A stretch of 64,000 nt of DNA. Origin: Gracilaria gracilis. Lineage: Eukaryota > Rhodophyta > Florideophyceae > Gracilariales > Gracilariaceae. This document shows, piece by piece, positions 33,009 to 42,912 of the stretch. The notes beneath the pieces are model-generated. The model was not told where the DNA came from, ran no database searches, and saw nothing but the letters and a program-made list of their open reading frames with translations. Position numbers and translations under genes: made by a program. Numbering within the stretch: the stretch's first letter is position 1; each line of letters starts with the position of its first letter. The stretch is taken from contig JARGSG010000013.1 of assembly GCA_030374805.1 (NCBI GenBank), forward strand, positions 682,001-746,000, given 5' to 3'.

Positions 33009-34219
33009 ATGGGTTCCCGTATCATCCCGCAGGTCACAGCTGATATGAACACGACTTCTGCGCAACAAGCAAGCAACAGCAACAACCATCACCATCAGGG
33101 TTCGACCGTGTTTGCGGTGCCTCCCAACTCCCTTGGCATACCCACTGCAGCGTACAAGCTGCAGATGGAGGAGACAGATTTGCCAGGCCGTCCTACTGGG
33201 ACGTTAATATCCGCGCGTTTGGTTTTCAACTGTGTCTACCGAAAGAACATTTCCGACGATGTGTCTTCTGGTGAGAATTATCCGGTGTATCCGAAAATGG
33301 CCAACAGCATCAAGGACCTCATAAAGTCGTACTTGTACCAACGTTTCGTTCTGCAGCGAGGCGAACGTACCTTCACCACCGTGAAGACCGAGTATGCGAG
33401 TCAACTCCTGACATTGAAACGGAAGCTTGAAGAAAAGTTCCCAGTTCTCCAAGCCGCTCAGAACCATTGGATTGCTACTGAATTCATCAAGGAGTCTATG
33501 CAACGTGATAAGAAGGCCAAGGTCGAGGCAGAGAAGAAAAACATGAAGACTAATTCTGGACCTCAGGGGTAGGAGAGCGCTGCTGCACCTACCGCTGCAC
33601 CTACAGTTGCTACCCCTGCCGATCCTTTTCAGCAAGCCGAACTTTGTGAGGGATCTCGCCAGAACTAGCAGTTACAACGAGCACAGCATAGAAATCAGCG
33701 TCGGGGAAACGTCGTTAGAGGGGGTTTTAATCAAGACCGTCGCGATGTCCGCCGCCATATCCTTGGAAACGTGGCTTGCCCGCCAGAACCGATTCAAGAA
33801 CACAACGTTTCTGAAGGTCATGGGGATCATGAGAGAAGAATGAATGATGAACAAGCACAGGTAGATGAACTGTCTGTTGGAGGGTCTGAGGACTCCGGGA
33901 GTTTTGAGTCTGAACAATCCGAGGGCGAACCCGAAGAAGGACAGCGTACCCGTATTGGTATCAAGAAGCCGAAGAATGCAGCTTTGCACACGGGAGGCAA
34001 CTCAACTCCGCGTTAAAGCTCAAGGTAGGAAGAAGACGATACCGAGGATTCAATTGGAAGTGATGACATTTTTCCAGTTCCCGTTTCGAAAGGTTCTCGC
34101 GTTGTTAAATCTCGACGTAAGCGCAATGGATTGCAAAACACGATTAAGAAGACGCTGAAGAAGACGAAGCGACATGGATTTCGTGCACCGCGTCCCCGTA
34201 AGTCACTTGACAACTGATC
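33009..34219 (+). pseudogene. Unknown basic, low-complexity protein; one frame with four TAG/TAA
   Basis: A single reading frame runs from the ATG at 33009 to TGA at 34217-34219 (about 403 codons), interrupted only by TAG 33570-33572, TAG 33666-33668, TAA 34014-34016 and TAG 34026-34028. The first 187 residues look globular with a helical Lys/Glu region. Then come an Ala/Thr/Pro stretch, an Arg/Gln/Asn-rich stretch (RAQHRNQRRGN), an acidic Ser/Glu region and a basic C-terminus (KSRRKRN, KKTLKKTKRHG). All four stops could be former CAG/CAA codons in Gln-rich surroundings. The composition suggests a nucleic-acid-binding or transposon-encoded protein. I do not recognise it. Confidence 0.45.
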
Positions 34220-34882
34220 AGGTGCTAGCGACACTATTCAGTATCACTTGAATTTTTATTCCCCAAGTTCACACTGTACGTATTTCGAGCACGTCTCTTC
34301 ATTTACATCTACTCAACATTCTAATTCTAACTCTTTCCAAAGATATGCGTTGCGGTTTCTCATGCGTCCTGAACTCTGTTTCCCCCACAACCGTTCACAA
34401 TCTTCTTTTACATCGTCATGGATCTATTACTGTGGTGCTGATTGTTTGGTTGTTTCTGTACGTTTTTCTTGATTTACATACGAGTCGTATCATACAACCA
34501 TGACCAGGCTCCATGTAAGATGTCGTGAAAAGAAAGAGTCCTTCAAGGAAGGTGTTTCTACGTAAACAATTGATACTGTCTTGCTTTGTACCAAGCAGTC
34601 CTTCTTAGCTCGAATTTTTTCTGCCATTGAGACGCTAATGGGCGCGATAAAGGCCCATTGCTACTTCTATCGCCTATGTACGGGCTGCTTAATGGTATCT
34701 CTTTGGCTATTTATCGTATAGAATTGGGACACATAATGTCCCAATGGAGGGGTCTCTCCTCAGCCATGTTAGAAACGTATATCGTACACCAGTATCCGTA
34801 CTATTTTGGACATGATCATGTACACAAATAGGCAGCACTACATGCTGATTTAGGACAATTTGAGATCTACTACTGGCACACT
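34220..34882. other. Intergenic with a small hairpin
   Basis: No supported gene. ATTGGGACA (34723-34731) pairs perfectly with TGTCCCAAT (34737-34745) across a 5-nt loop. Confidence 0.5.
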
Positions 34883-35940
34883 TTGGTTCTTAGTGAGGAC
34901 ATATACAGACCGTTTTTGGTTGCCACTGGGTCACATATAGTCCGTTCAGGAACAGAGTATTTCGTACTACTTTGGTACCAAAGTTGTCCTCTGTTAGCCG
35001 GCCTTTTTGGGTTATTCCGCTTCACGCGTATACCACTTGGTTTTCCGGATGCGCTGGCTACCTTTCAGAGAGTGTTACATATAATCCTTTCGAAGGTGAA
35101 GTGGAGAACCGCTCTGGTATACATCGATGATGTAATCATGTATTTCAGAACTGTAGAGGAATACTAACACCATTTTAGGGAAGTTTTGAAACTTTAGAGA
35201 GAGTCTGGAGTAACGCTGAAGTTCCACAAGTGCGAATTCTTCACCAAGGATGTAGAATATCTCGGTCATGTTATCAGCTCTGGAAGGTTAAAATTGACGC
35301 CGCGGAACATCAGGGTCGTGCAGGAGACAAATTCACACACGTCCCAAACGAGAATTCGATCCTTTACAGGTTTGTGCAATGTTTACCGCCGGTTTATCAA
35401 AATGTTTGCCAAGATAGCGGCTCCCCTCAACAGGAAGCAGCTCAAAGGCCAACCTACAGGGTTTGAATGTCTTAGAAATGAAAAAATGGATGCGTTCGAG
35501 GCGCTGAAACAAGCGCTTTTGACATATTAAATCTTGGCACTACCCAAAGCTGATTAATTATGCACATTGGACATCGACGCTTCGGACGCCCAAATTGGTT
35601 GTTATCTTGGGCGAGAGCAAAGAAACGGCGACAAACTACCTATAGGGTACCGAAGACGTGCTCTGAACGCTGCAGAAAAGAATTACATAGCAACCGTAAA
35701 GGAATTTCTAGCTGTGGTCTGGAGCGTGCTGATGTTCCGTCCCCCTATCTATATGGTGACAGTTTTACGTTTCAAACCGACCATGACGCCCTGTAGTGGA
35801 TATTTGGTGCCGACGCATTGGACAGACTTGCCTGATGGCGGTTACGACTTTCAAAATTCGAGTAAGACGTACAGTACCGTCCAGGTATCAAGCACAATGT
35901 CGCAGACGCGATGTATCGCATTGCCACAGATGGTTTAGAT
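34883..35940 (+). pseudogene. Ty3/gypsy reverse transcriptase (C-terminal half) and RNase H
   Basis: RT starts mid-domain: FGLFRFTRIPLGF, LATFQRVLHIIL and the catalytic YIDDVIMYF are visible. It is followed after TAA (35165-35167) and TAG in the same frame by GVTLKFHKCEFF and YLGHVI in eroded frames. RNase H has DIDASDAQIGCYLG with its catalytic Asp and EKNYIATVKEFLAVVW with the catalytic Glu (35567-35730). A frame change leads to TDHDAL and YRPGIKH near 35780-35900. Gag, protease and the RT fingers are missing, so the element is 5'-truncated. It continues into the integrase frame at 36099. Confidence 0.85.
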
Positions 35941-36098
35941 ATAGAGCCGGTGGAGGATGATATCCCGTGCTTAACTATCTCTACAAACCCTGGTGGTGAT
36001 GCTAATAGCTTAAGAGATTACTGGACTTTACCCGAAGAGGATACGTGGTTTAGTGACGCCATCGCTCGGTGAATACTCGCACTTGAGGAAACAGAATC

Positions 36099-37406
36099 AT
36101 GCCGATAACCCGTGAGAAATTCTTGAGAGAGCGAGCAAACTATGTCTATTGCCACTCTCTCATGGACCAAGTAGGTATGAAGGACTCAAACTTTGACGTC
36201 GACCGGAATGTTTTCCTTGTCAGGCGAGCTCCCATCGATGGTTCCCTTCAGAAGGTGGTGCCCAAGGTGCTGCGCTCTCGGGTGCTGTATCTTTCTCACT
36301 ACTCAAGACTATCAGGACAACCTGGAGGTACGAGAATGTACTACAACTTGACTCCAGGATATTATTGGCCCCATATGGCTCATGATATATATACTTGTGT
36401 AGGACAGTTTGAGTCATGCGTACGAACCCGTGAAGGTCTGCGCAGGCATAGGAAATACTTGAAACTATTTCCTGCTGCGGGTCCTCTCGAGCTCGTCGCA
36501 ATAGACTTTTTAGGTCCACTGCTGAAAACCACAAGAAAATATGAGTACATCATCGTAATCACCGACAGGTTCCCCAAGCTCAAGCGAGCAATACCCCTAA
36601 AGGACACAAAATCTACCACCCTCGCGGTGGCGTTTTTAAAGAACTGGATCTACCAGTATGGTGCACCGCTTTATCTACTTACCGAAAATGGTTCGAACTT
36701 AACTTCGAAATTCTTTGAAGCTGTCTGTAACCTCTTGGGTATTAAGCACTACTTCACCACTGCCCATCATTCGCAAACGAATGGGCAAGTGGAGCGCTTT
36801 AACCGAACAACGGTATCTAGGTTACGCCACTACACGGAAGGACACCAAACTGGTTGGGACAAGCTCGTGCAGCCCTTGACGTACGGATATAACCTTCAGG
36901 TTCATCGAGCGACGCAAACTATGCCATTTAATCTGAAATTGTCAAGATACCCACAAGGTATTGTTGTTGAAGGAGACCCATTAAAAAAGACACCCGCCGG
37001 TTCGCTCACACCATCACAGGTCAAACAGAATACCATTTTCAGGTTGAGGCGTGCTCTTAAATATACTGAGAGCAAGCATACCGTATCGCAGAAGCGGCAC
37101 AAAAAGGACTGCAACCGAAAGGTAACCCAAATGGTAACGGCTACGCCGGATCAGTATGTCTTTATTGACCACCCCCCGAAAGGAGCTAAACCACGACGGG
37201 GTGCTGAAGCCGATGATGAAGCTATTGATAGAGATATAAATTCTAAGCTTCTTCCGAAATTATTGGGACCTTTGAAAGTACTTCGATCGACCGACCACAC
37301 GGTAGCGGTGAAGCAAGATGGTGTAGAGAATACGATATCTATTGACCGAATCACGGTCGCACCTCGAACGGTTCAAACCAGTAAGAAACGGAGAGTCCAC
37401 GCGTGA
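36099..37406 (+). CDS. Ty3/gypsy integrase, open frame of 435 codons
   Basis: The longest intact pol piece in the window. The zinc-binding region (36290-36430) is degenerate: the usual GHPG reads GQPG, and of the usual CxxC only the second Cys remains (FESC). The core has LVAIDFLGPL (first catalytic Asp), YLLTENGSNL (a Glu where Asp is standard) and TNGQVERFN (catalytic Glu). The C-terminal part has the PLTYGYNLQVH block. It joins retroelement cDNA to chromosomal DNA in active elements. The changed metal-ligand and zinc residues make activity doubtful despite the open frame. A chromodomain and LTR follow. Confidence 0.85.
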   Translation: MPITREKFLRERANYVYCHSLMDQVGMKDSNFDVDRNVFLVRRAPIDGSLQKVVPKVLRSRVLYLSHYSRLSGQPGGTRMYYNLTPGYYWPHMAHDIYTCVGQFESCVRTREGLRRHRKYLKLFPAAGPLELVAIDFLGPLLKTTRKYEYIIVITDRFPKLKRAIPLKDTKSTTLAVAFLKNWIYQYGAPLYLLTENGSNLTSKFFEAVCNLLGIKHYFTTAHHSQTNGQVERFNRTTVSRLRHYTEGHQTGWDKLVQPLTYGYNLQVHRATQTMPFNLKLSRYPQGIVVEGDPLKKTPAGSLTPSQVKQNTIFRLRRALKYTESKHTVSQKRHKKDCNRKVTQMVTATPDQYVFIDHPPKGAKPRRGAEADDEAIDRDINSKLLPKLLGPLKVLRSTDHTVAVKQDGVENTISIDRITVAPRTVQTSKKRRVHA

Positions 37407-37506
37407 ACCATAAGCGATTGCCCTGAGAACTCATCCCAGGGAGGACTAGATACCCATTGAGGTTAATAATGACGCACAGAGTGACGACCCAGACTAAGTT
37501 CCACCC

Positions 37507-37796
37507 TTGGGGATTACATTTGATCCTTCAGAGGAAACCTCTACCCCTAGCGGTACCGGTGCTCATCTAAACCAAACTGGTGATGGGATACCGTCTCAGG
37601 TCTCTGATGAGTTCCGAGTGGAACGCGTTCTAGGTCACAGTCGTACCCAAGAAGGTCTGACGTACACAGTACGCTGGTATGGGTGTGGTGCCGAAGGTGA
37701 TACCGCCTAGTCGCCCTCAGCGACACCACAGCACTTCAGGGTGAGCTACTGGGACTGTAAGGGGGAGAATATGCTGAATGATGGGTACTATATATA
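37507..37796 (+). pseudogene. Integrase chromodomain
   Basis: EFRVERVLGHSRT, LTYTVRWYG and, after a TAG at 37708-37710, TPQHFRVSYW match the chromodomain order (Y.VE.I, Y.V.W.G, IP.H....YW). It lies one frame away from the integrase ORF. Its presence places the element among chromoviruses. The related minus-strand copy at 5547-5760 lacks the internal stop. Confidence 0.75.
37759..37771 (+). other. Polypurine tract
   Basis: AAGGGGGAGAATA ends exactly at the TG of the L1 LTR. It overlaps the chromodomain tail, leaving no room for an additional gene before the LTR. Confidence 0.75.
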
Positions 37797-38655
37797 GGAT
37801 ATACAATCCCCTAAGGAAGGGGGAAAAGCATCGTAATCAAGAAGACCGAAGTGATTAGTGATCGCTCTTCAGGAAGATACTACGAGAAAGAAGCATTCCA
37901 CGAGTCGTACGTACAGGGAGCAGATAGAGCTAAATTTGACGCGCCGTCGTACACGCGCCATACACGCGCGCAACATGCGCGTGAACTTGAACGCCACACA
38001 CGCGCAAACCCGGACGGTGGAAACATTCAAAAAATTGTACCTTTCAATCGTCGTGGTCTATTCGCGATGCACGTGGGGCACCATGGGCAGTAACCGATTC
38101 GGTTTACACTATTTTGCGTAGGGAGCGTTCATCGGCATGGTCAAAGGATCTAAGTATTTTGAGCGTGCCGGGCTCCCGAATCGGCCATTCTCTGCCTCTG
38201 AAACTGCTTGATAGATACAGACCAAAAGGGGATTCTGCGTTTTCACACCATATGGAGGGGTAATTTCACGGTCGAATTACTTGATTCGCCTTGCAAGTAA
38301 TTTCCAGAGTGAAGCAACGCACGTGCGCACATGCATGGTGAAAGACCATTCAAAACCAACTCGGTACAATGCTGGCCACGACGCGCAAGCGCGTTGCTCA
38401 ACATATGACCTCATAAGAACGCCAAACCACTCGCCTCGACGCACGAAGGCGCATCGGCGTACCAACATGGTGCACAATTCTACGAGGAACAAATGGCTCA
38501 GGTTGGAGCTACCTTACCTACAAGGATTTAACCTTCACCCATTGTGGTACGCTGGTCTAAAAAGAGGTTAGGAGAGTTTCAAAACCTGATGGAGATACGC
38601 AGAGCTAAGAAAGGGGGAAGCTGTTTTCGAGCTTCCTCCTTCGCTACGCACCGCA
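37772..38655 (+). repeat. LTR, family L1
   Basis: 884 bp starting TGCTGAATGATGGG and ending CGCACCGCA. It aligns throughout with 4688-5546 in inverse orientation. A TATATATAGGATAT stretch about 15 bp in may be a promoter TATA element. Immediately after it, CCTCTA is followed by TGGTAACCGGACCC, which would fit a tRNA primer-binding site if this also served as a 5' LTR. Confidence 0.7.
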
Positions 38656-38746
38656 CCTCTATGGTAACCGGACCCTAACGTGGTAACGCGGAACATGTAT
38701 CTTTACTTGTAGACTAACCCCAATAATGATGTGAGAGCAACGACGC

Positions 38747-40250
38747 TCAAGCACGACCAACGAGGAAAAAAGGGTCAACCTGAGGTGCGAGTGGCGAAAT
38801 AGGCCCCCGAGGCGCCAACGTGTGAAGAACCAAGACCCGGAGTGAGATTTTTGGGAGCACCCGGCCATGGTTGGAAGAACGGAGCCTGGCCTGGTGCCTG
38901 GGTCGGCGCACTACCATGACGCACAAGGGTGCTTGTAGGTACGCTGTCGCCAGGCACCGCCTCATGGCCGCCCATGGGAGTCGTAAGCGTTTGGAGAATC
39001 GCCTGAGGCGCAAACGACCCTTGCGGAGCTGAGCGGGCTGCATGGTCGGGACGGCCAATATGCTGGGATTCAGGCTCGCACCAAGAAGCGGATCCTCCAA
39101 TGGGTTAGTCGGCGTCGGGCCCATGGGCATCGCAAGGGTGGCCACCTGGTTGGTAGCCATCTGATAGAGATCAACATGGAACCGGTTCCGGTACTCACAA
39201 ATATGAAAGAACGATCACACGTACTGCGCGTGACTGGGCAGGATGCTTTCCATGAGAGTAAGAGCTTCAAACACAGAGGTAAGCCTAGGCCGCTGGGAGT
39301 TAACCACACAGGGTTGGCGGATCTTGGCCAACAAACCGGAAACGGCTTGGGAGTCCACCTGGGAGAGAACAGACGCTGACGCTGCAGCGATCGAACCCCT
39401 GAAGATAGCTCGCGGTGGCGCATCAACCCTTGTGATACTTTGGGTAACAGGAGTTACACCAGTTTGGGCAGGCGCCTTGCGTCCCTCCGGAGCTGGAGTA
39501 GGCGCATACGTGACTGCAGGGGTAGTCTCTGGCGATTCCACAACGGTCAGGAATGGTTCGAGACTCCCTGGAGGTCCCTGATCGGCCGGCGTTCAGGGAT
39601 AGTGCTGCTCTACGCGAGGCACAACCTTCCAGGACACCGGATTGAAAACTTTCCGTCCTTGATGGGCGCCCCACGGAAAGCTCTCCACTTGGGTAAGCAA
39701 TGACTCCACTTGTTCAAATGAGTAGTCAGTACCAGCCACAATGGTTTCAACTCCGAACTGCCGGATATCGCGAATTATCCTCGGGGGAATGAGGAATATA
39801 TGACCAGAAGGTTGCACACCATCACGGTAAATCTCGGCTCCAAGAAAACGCCAATTTCAGTCCATACAGTCACGTGCAGCTTGCAGAGCCAGGAAGCCCA
39901 CCAACATGGCCCATTCCGCGGGGAAATCGACTAAATAAGGTAATTCCGATCGTGGTTACGAGTGATATAGCTCCCGAAATAAGCCAATACTGGTCAAGTC
40001 GGGACGCTAAGCGACATCAGAACATCATAGGCATTCCACCACTTGGGTCGAGCCACATATCAGGAGGTCTGTGCCTTATTGTGTTGAGAAAGTAGTCCAC
40101 GTTTTGGAAACCGTGCATAACGCGGTCAAAACTTTTGCGAGTACGGATCCACGCCATTGTTGGACCTGTAGAAGCACACTAAATGTAGAGAAGCCGCAAG
40201 CTATTGCTGTGGAAGAGATTCATATTGACAGATCTTCACAACCATGCGTC
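38747..40250 (-). pseudogene. Antisense gene of a chromovirus, copy 3 (N-terminus missing)
   Basis: From about 39817 down to 38747 a single minus-strand frame is kept, with TGA at 39593-39595 and TGA at 39215-39217. The second TGA stands where copy 1 has CGA (4159-4161). Conserved blocks are FLIPPRIIRDIRQFG, ESLLTQVESF, the Pro/Ala/Thr-rich stretch and EALTLMESILP, then MATNQ and PTPTNPLEDPLLGASLNP. The N-terminal part (40250-39820) is recognisable by DNA similarity to 3083-3560. The copy is cut at 40251 by an L2 LTR fragment. It lies directly beyond the L1 LTR and is antisense to the adjoining pol. Function unknown. Confidence 0.6.
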
Positions 40251-40435
40251 TGTGGTATAGTGCACAAAAAGGGAGAGAGTCCGAAGCGGTCTTGAGACGA
40301 GAGTGGCGACGGCGTACAGTCGTGTGACTGTAGTGAGTCCGAACGGTGAAGGAGGGCCGAAGCACCAGGCGGTCGAACGGAGAGTGGACGCTGGGTATCA
40401 CCAAGCACGTACAGGCGTCTGTGTTTTGCAAATGC
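40251..40435 (-). repeat. Fragment of L2 LTR
   Basis: TGTGGTATAGTGC and the following roughly 165 bp align with the start of the right-hand L2 LTR at 62008 (shared GGGAGAGAGTCCGAAGCGG and GGTATCACCAAGC). The match ends near 40435, so this is a truncated insertion that removed the 5' end of the antisense gene. Confidence 0.7.
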
Positions 40436-41200
40436 TAGTTTTTGGCGAGGGTCGCGCAGAATTTGGCAAGGGTCCTCCAGTAAATGTTTTGTAAAATTAC
40501 CTTGTGCTGCTTTTCCAAGTTTTGCAGAAAATTGCTTGGGTCGCCCAGTATTGGTCCGCAGGAAATACTCCGTGGTATTCCGGTCGCGCTAATTTGCTCT
40601 GCCAGGATTAACTGCGCAGTTTCACACCAAGCACTGTTTCTGTTTCCAAATTGGGTGCACATTAAACGTCTCAATAAGTGGAATACTCGCATCCACCCTA
40701 TGGAATGGTAGCGCTAGTTCCGATGCTTCTTATTCAACCAGAGCTTCTTTTATTTGTATCTATTCACCTATCTGATGCCTATCGTAATCGCTATTCTAAT
40801 CCCTATTCACTACATTAGCAGAGCTCTATTCAATGGCATCGGCGAGCGTCAACCTCGCCAGGTTCATGCTCGCCAGCACCATTGAACGGCGCTCGGCACG
40901 AGCATCTTTGCAGAGAATGCGAGCCGACTTGCGAACTGCAGTACCGCCATGAGGCGAAGCGCCTCATGGCGATACTGTACTACTCGGTTCGTGCGTCGCA
41001 TGTCAGTTTGCTCATCGCACGTAGCGCCCACCGCCTCGCAAAACGTTCGAAATTAGTTTTATCTGTATTGGGATCGTAAAGGAAGCGAATTGCCAGGATT
41101 CCCAATCTGGAGTGTAGAGCATTACTCTTGTGAGAAACGTACCGCATATCATAGTGCTATCTGTTTCTAAGAAAAAGTCAGTAGTTCTACCATGAGCTCC
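40436..41200. other. Non-coding with two hairpins
   Basis: 40829-40855 and 40860-40886 form 27-nt arms (21 matches) around a CGCC loop. 40945-40956 and 40960-40971 (CGCCATGAGGCG / CGCCTCATGGCG) are perfect 12-bp arms around AAG. The second may be distantly akin to the foldback repeats near 6.2 and 49.7 kb. No gene is supported. Confidence 0.65.
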
Positions 41201-42280
41201 CTGTGTTCAACGGCTAAGCAAATGAAACAACAAGTTAGATTAATGAAAAACGCAGTTCCCAGACAGAGTAGATCAACAAGATGTACCAATTACATGAACG
41301 CATTCAAAGGATTGAGGCACCGTTGACCATCCCAACATTCTCCTAGTCGCAACACGGGCAGCATAAGAAACAATCCTTTACCTGTTAAGCAATGAAATTA
41401 TGGAAAACATGTCAGAATCAAACCAAGAAGAAACCATTATGCCATGAAAACATAGCCAACTTACCATTAAGAATCACTCGTTCTGCCTCGTAGACGTAAC
41501 GCACGTGCCCACTATTAGACCAACGTCATATGAAATTGCATCGAAATCGCTTACCTGTGAATCAATACAATGCCGCTTCAAATGTCAGAAACAAAGCAGA
41601 AAGTGACCAATCTCGCTTTCCCAAAGTTTAAACTTACCATTACGCAGTCTTCTGTACAAAACCATTCCGCATCGTGCCACATTCCTCGCGCTCAACAGTA
41701 CCTGTGTTCAAAGACGAAGAAGATAAAACAACAAGTTTGAATAATTAGAAACGCGTTTCCCAACACACTATTTCAACAAGACGTACTAAGAACATGAACG
41801 CATTCAAGAGATTGAGGCACTGACACTATAGGAGTATGCGGATGGTCAAAGGTGCCACCGTCGACCATCCGCATAATCGTATAGTCGCAAAACCGGCATC
41901 ATAAGAAACATTCTTTTACCTGTTTAGCAATGAAATGATGAAGAGCATTTCAGAATCAAGCCAGAAAGAAACCAACCCGCAATGAAAACATAGCCAACTT
42001 ACCATTCCGAATCATTCATGCTGCCTCGTACACGTAACGCACTCGCTGACCATTAGACTACGCGCAGATGCATATCGAGAAGCGTTTACCTGCGAAGGAA
42101 TACAATTCCGCTTAAAATGTCAGAAACGAAGCATAAAGTGACCAACCTCGCTTTCTCAAACTTACCAATACGAATTCTTCTGTACAGAACAGTTCCGCAT
42201 CGTTTCAGCAATATTAGTAGTTGGATCAGAAGTATGAAGCGTGGAAGAATAACCTTAGCAAAGAACCCAAACGTCCGCAC
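40980..42280 (-). other. Possible spliced minus-strand locus with repeated exons
   Basis: On the minus strand each duplicated unit contains GGTAAGTT or GGTAAGC donor-like sites and pyrimidine-poor ...ACAG or ...GCAG acceptor-like sites at matching places. Between them short coding-like blocks are conserved: RCGTVLYRRIR (near 42190) and RCGMVLYRRLR (near 41660). A second block ends CVTCTRQHE or CVTSTRQNE before TGA. Changes fall partly at third positions. Reading phases across the proposed introns do not join cleanly, so the gene model is only a suggestion. No family is recognised. Confidence 0.3.
41201..42206. repeat. ~500-bp direct tandem duplication
   Basis: 41201-41678 and 41702-42206 align nearly end to end with a period of about 501 bp. 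The second unit carries an extra inverted segment forming a hairpin at 41825-41885 (perfect 13-bp core TATGCGGATGGTC). Confidence 0.8.
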
Positions 42281-42316
42281 CCCAGCAAAAGAAGATTCTC
42301 CTAAATGGTTCGTTCA

Positions 42317-42359
42317 ACTTCCTAATCGCATGATGTCCGACATCATGCGATTAGGAAGT
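42317..42359. repeat. Perfect 21-bp-arm inverted repeat
   Basis: 42317-42337 (ACTTCCTAATCGCATGATGTC) pairs exactly with 42339-42359 across a single central C. Too perfect for an old sequence, so probably recent or maintained. Confidence 0.85.
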
Positions 42360-42912
42360 GAAAGAACTGTTTCGGAAAGCATCAATCATGTTTTGTGCAC
42401 CGCGCGCGCGAAACCAAACGAAACGGAGCAAATATCGCCTTCGTCGAAGTGCAATGGGAAAACGTAGTCAGCTTCGGATGAAGAAGGGAGAGAACGTCGT
42501 TTTTAAACGTACCAAAAGCCAGTGACCTACAATAGCATCAACTGGGACGCTGGCCTCGACGACGATCCCAGTTTATGGAGGAGACGAGGCCATAGAGAAT
42601 TTTGCACGTCGTCGGCCGAGATCGGACAAGTGTACAGATATATCTTTGTCGATCCACAGAATTATTTTCAGTGGTGGATAATCAGGGTTGAACCCTGGCG
42701 TCAAGGTCGACGTGTCCATGCGTTCCCCTTTTGAACAAAAGCACGTGATGTAAACTCAAATCTATTCCCCACTCCTTCCCCTGTCGTCAGCATCCTCCCA
42801 CCGTCCTTCCGTCTTCCGCTTCTCTTCCATGCTTGTTCCCTTCCTCTTCTCTCAGCCCTTTCCCTCCATTATGGTTTATTACAGCAGGCACAAACAGCGC
42901 GGTTGACCGTTC

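Noticed and set aside
33570..34028. Ciliate-type code (TAG/TAA = Gln) for the whole genome
   Set aside because: Elsewhere TAG stands at a conserved Trp (55814) and at an expected Leu in RT, which fits random decay. It was kept only as a finding for this one gene.
41440..42080. tRNA-like A box (TAGTCTAATGG) in the duplicated units
   Set aside because: No matching acceptor stem or proper B box; the similarity is local.
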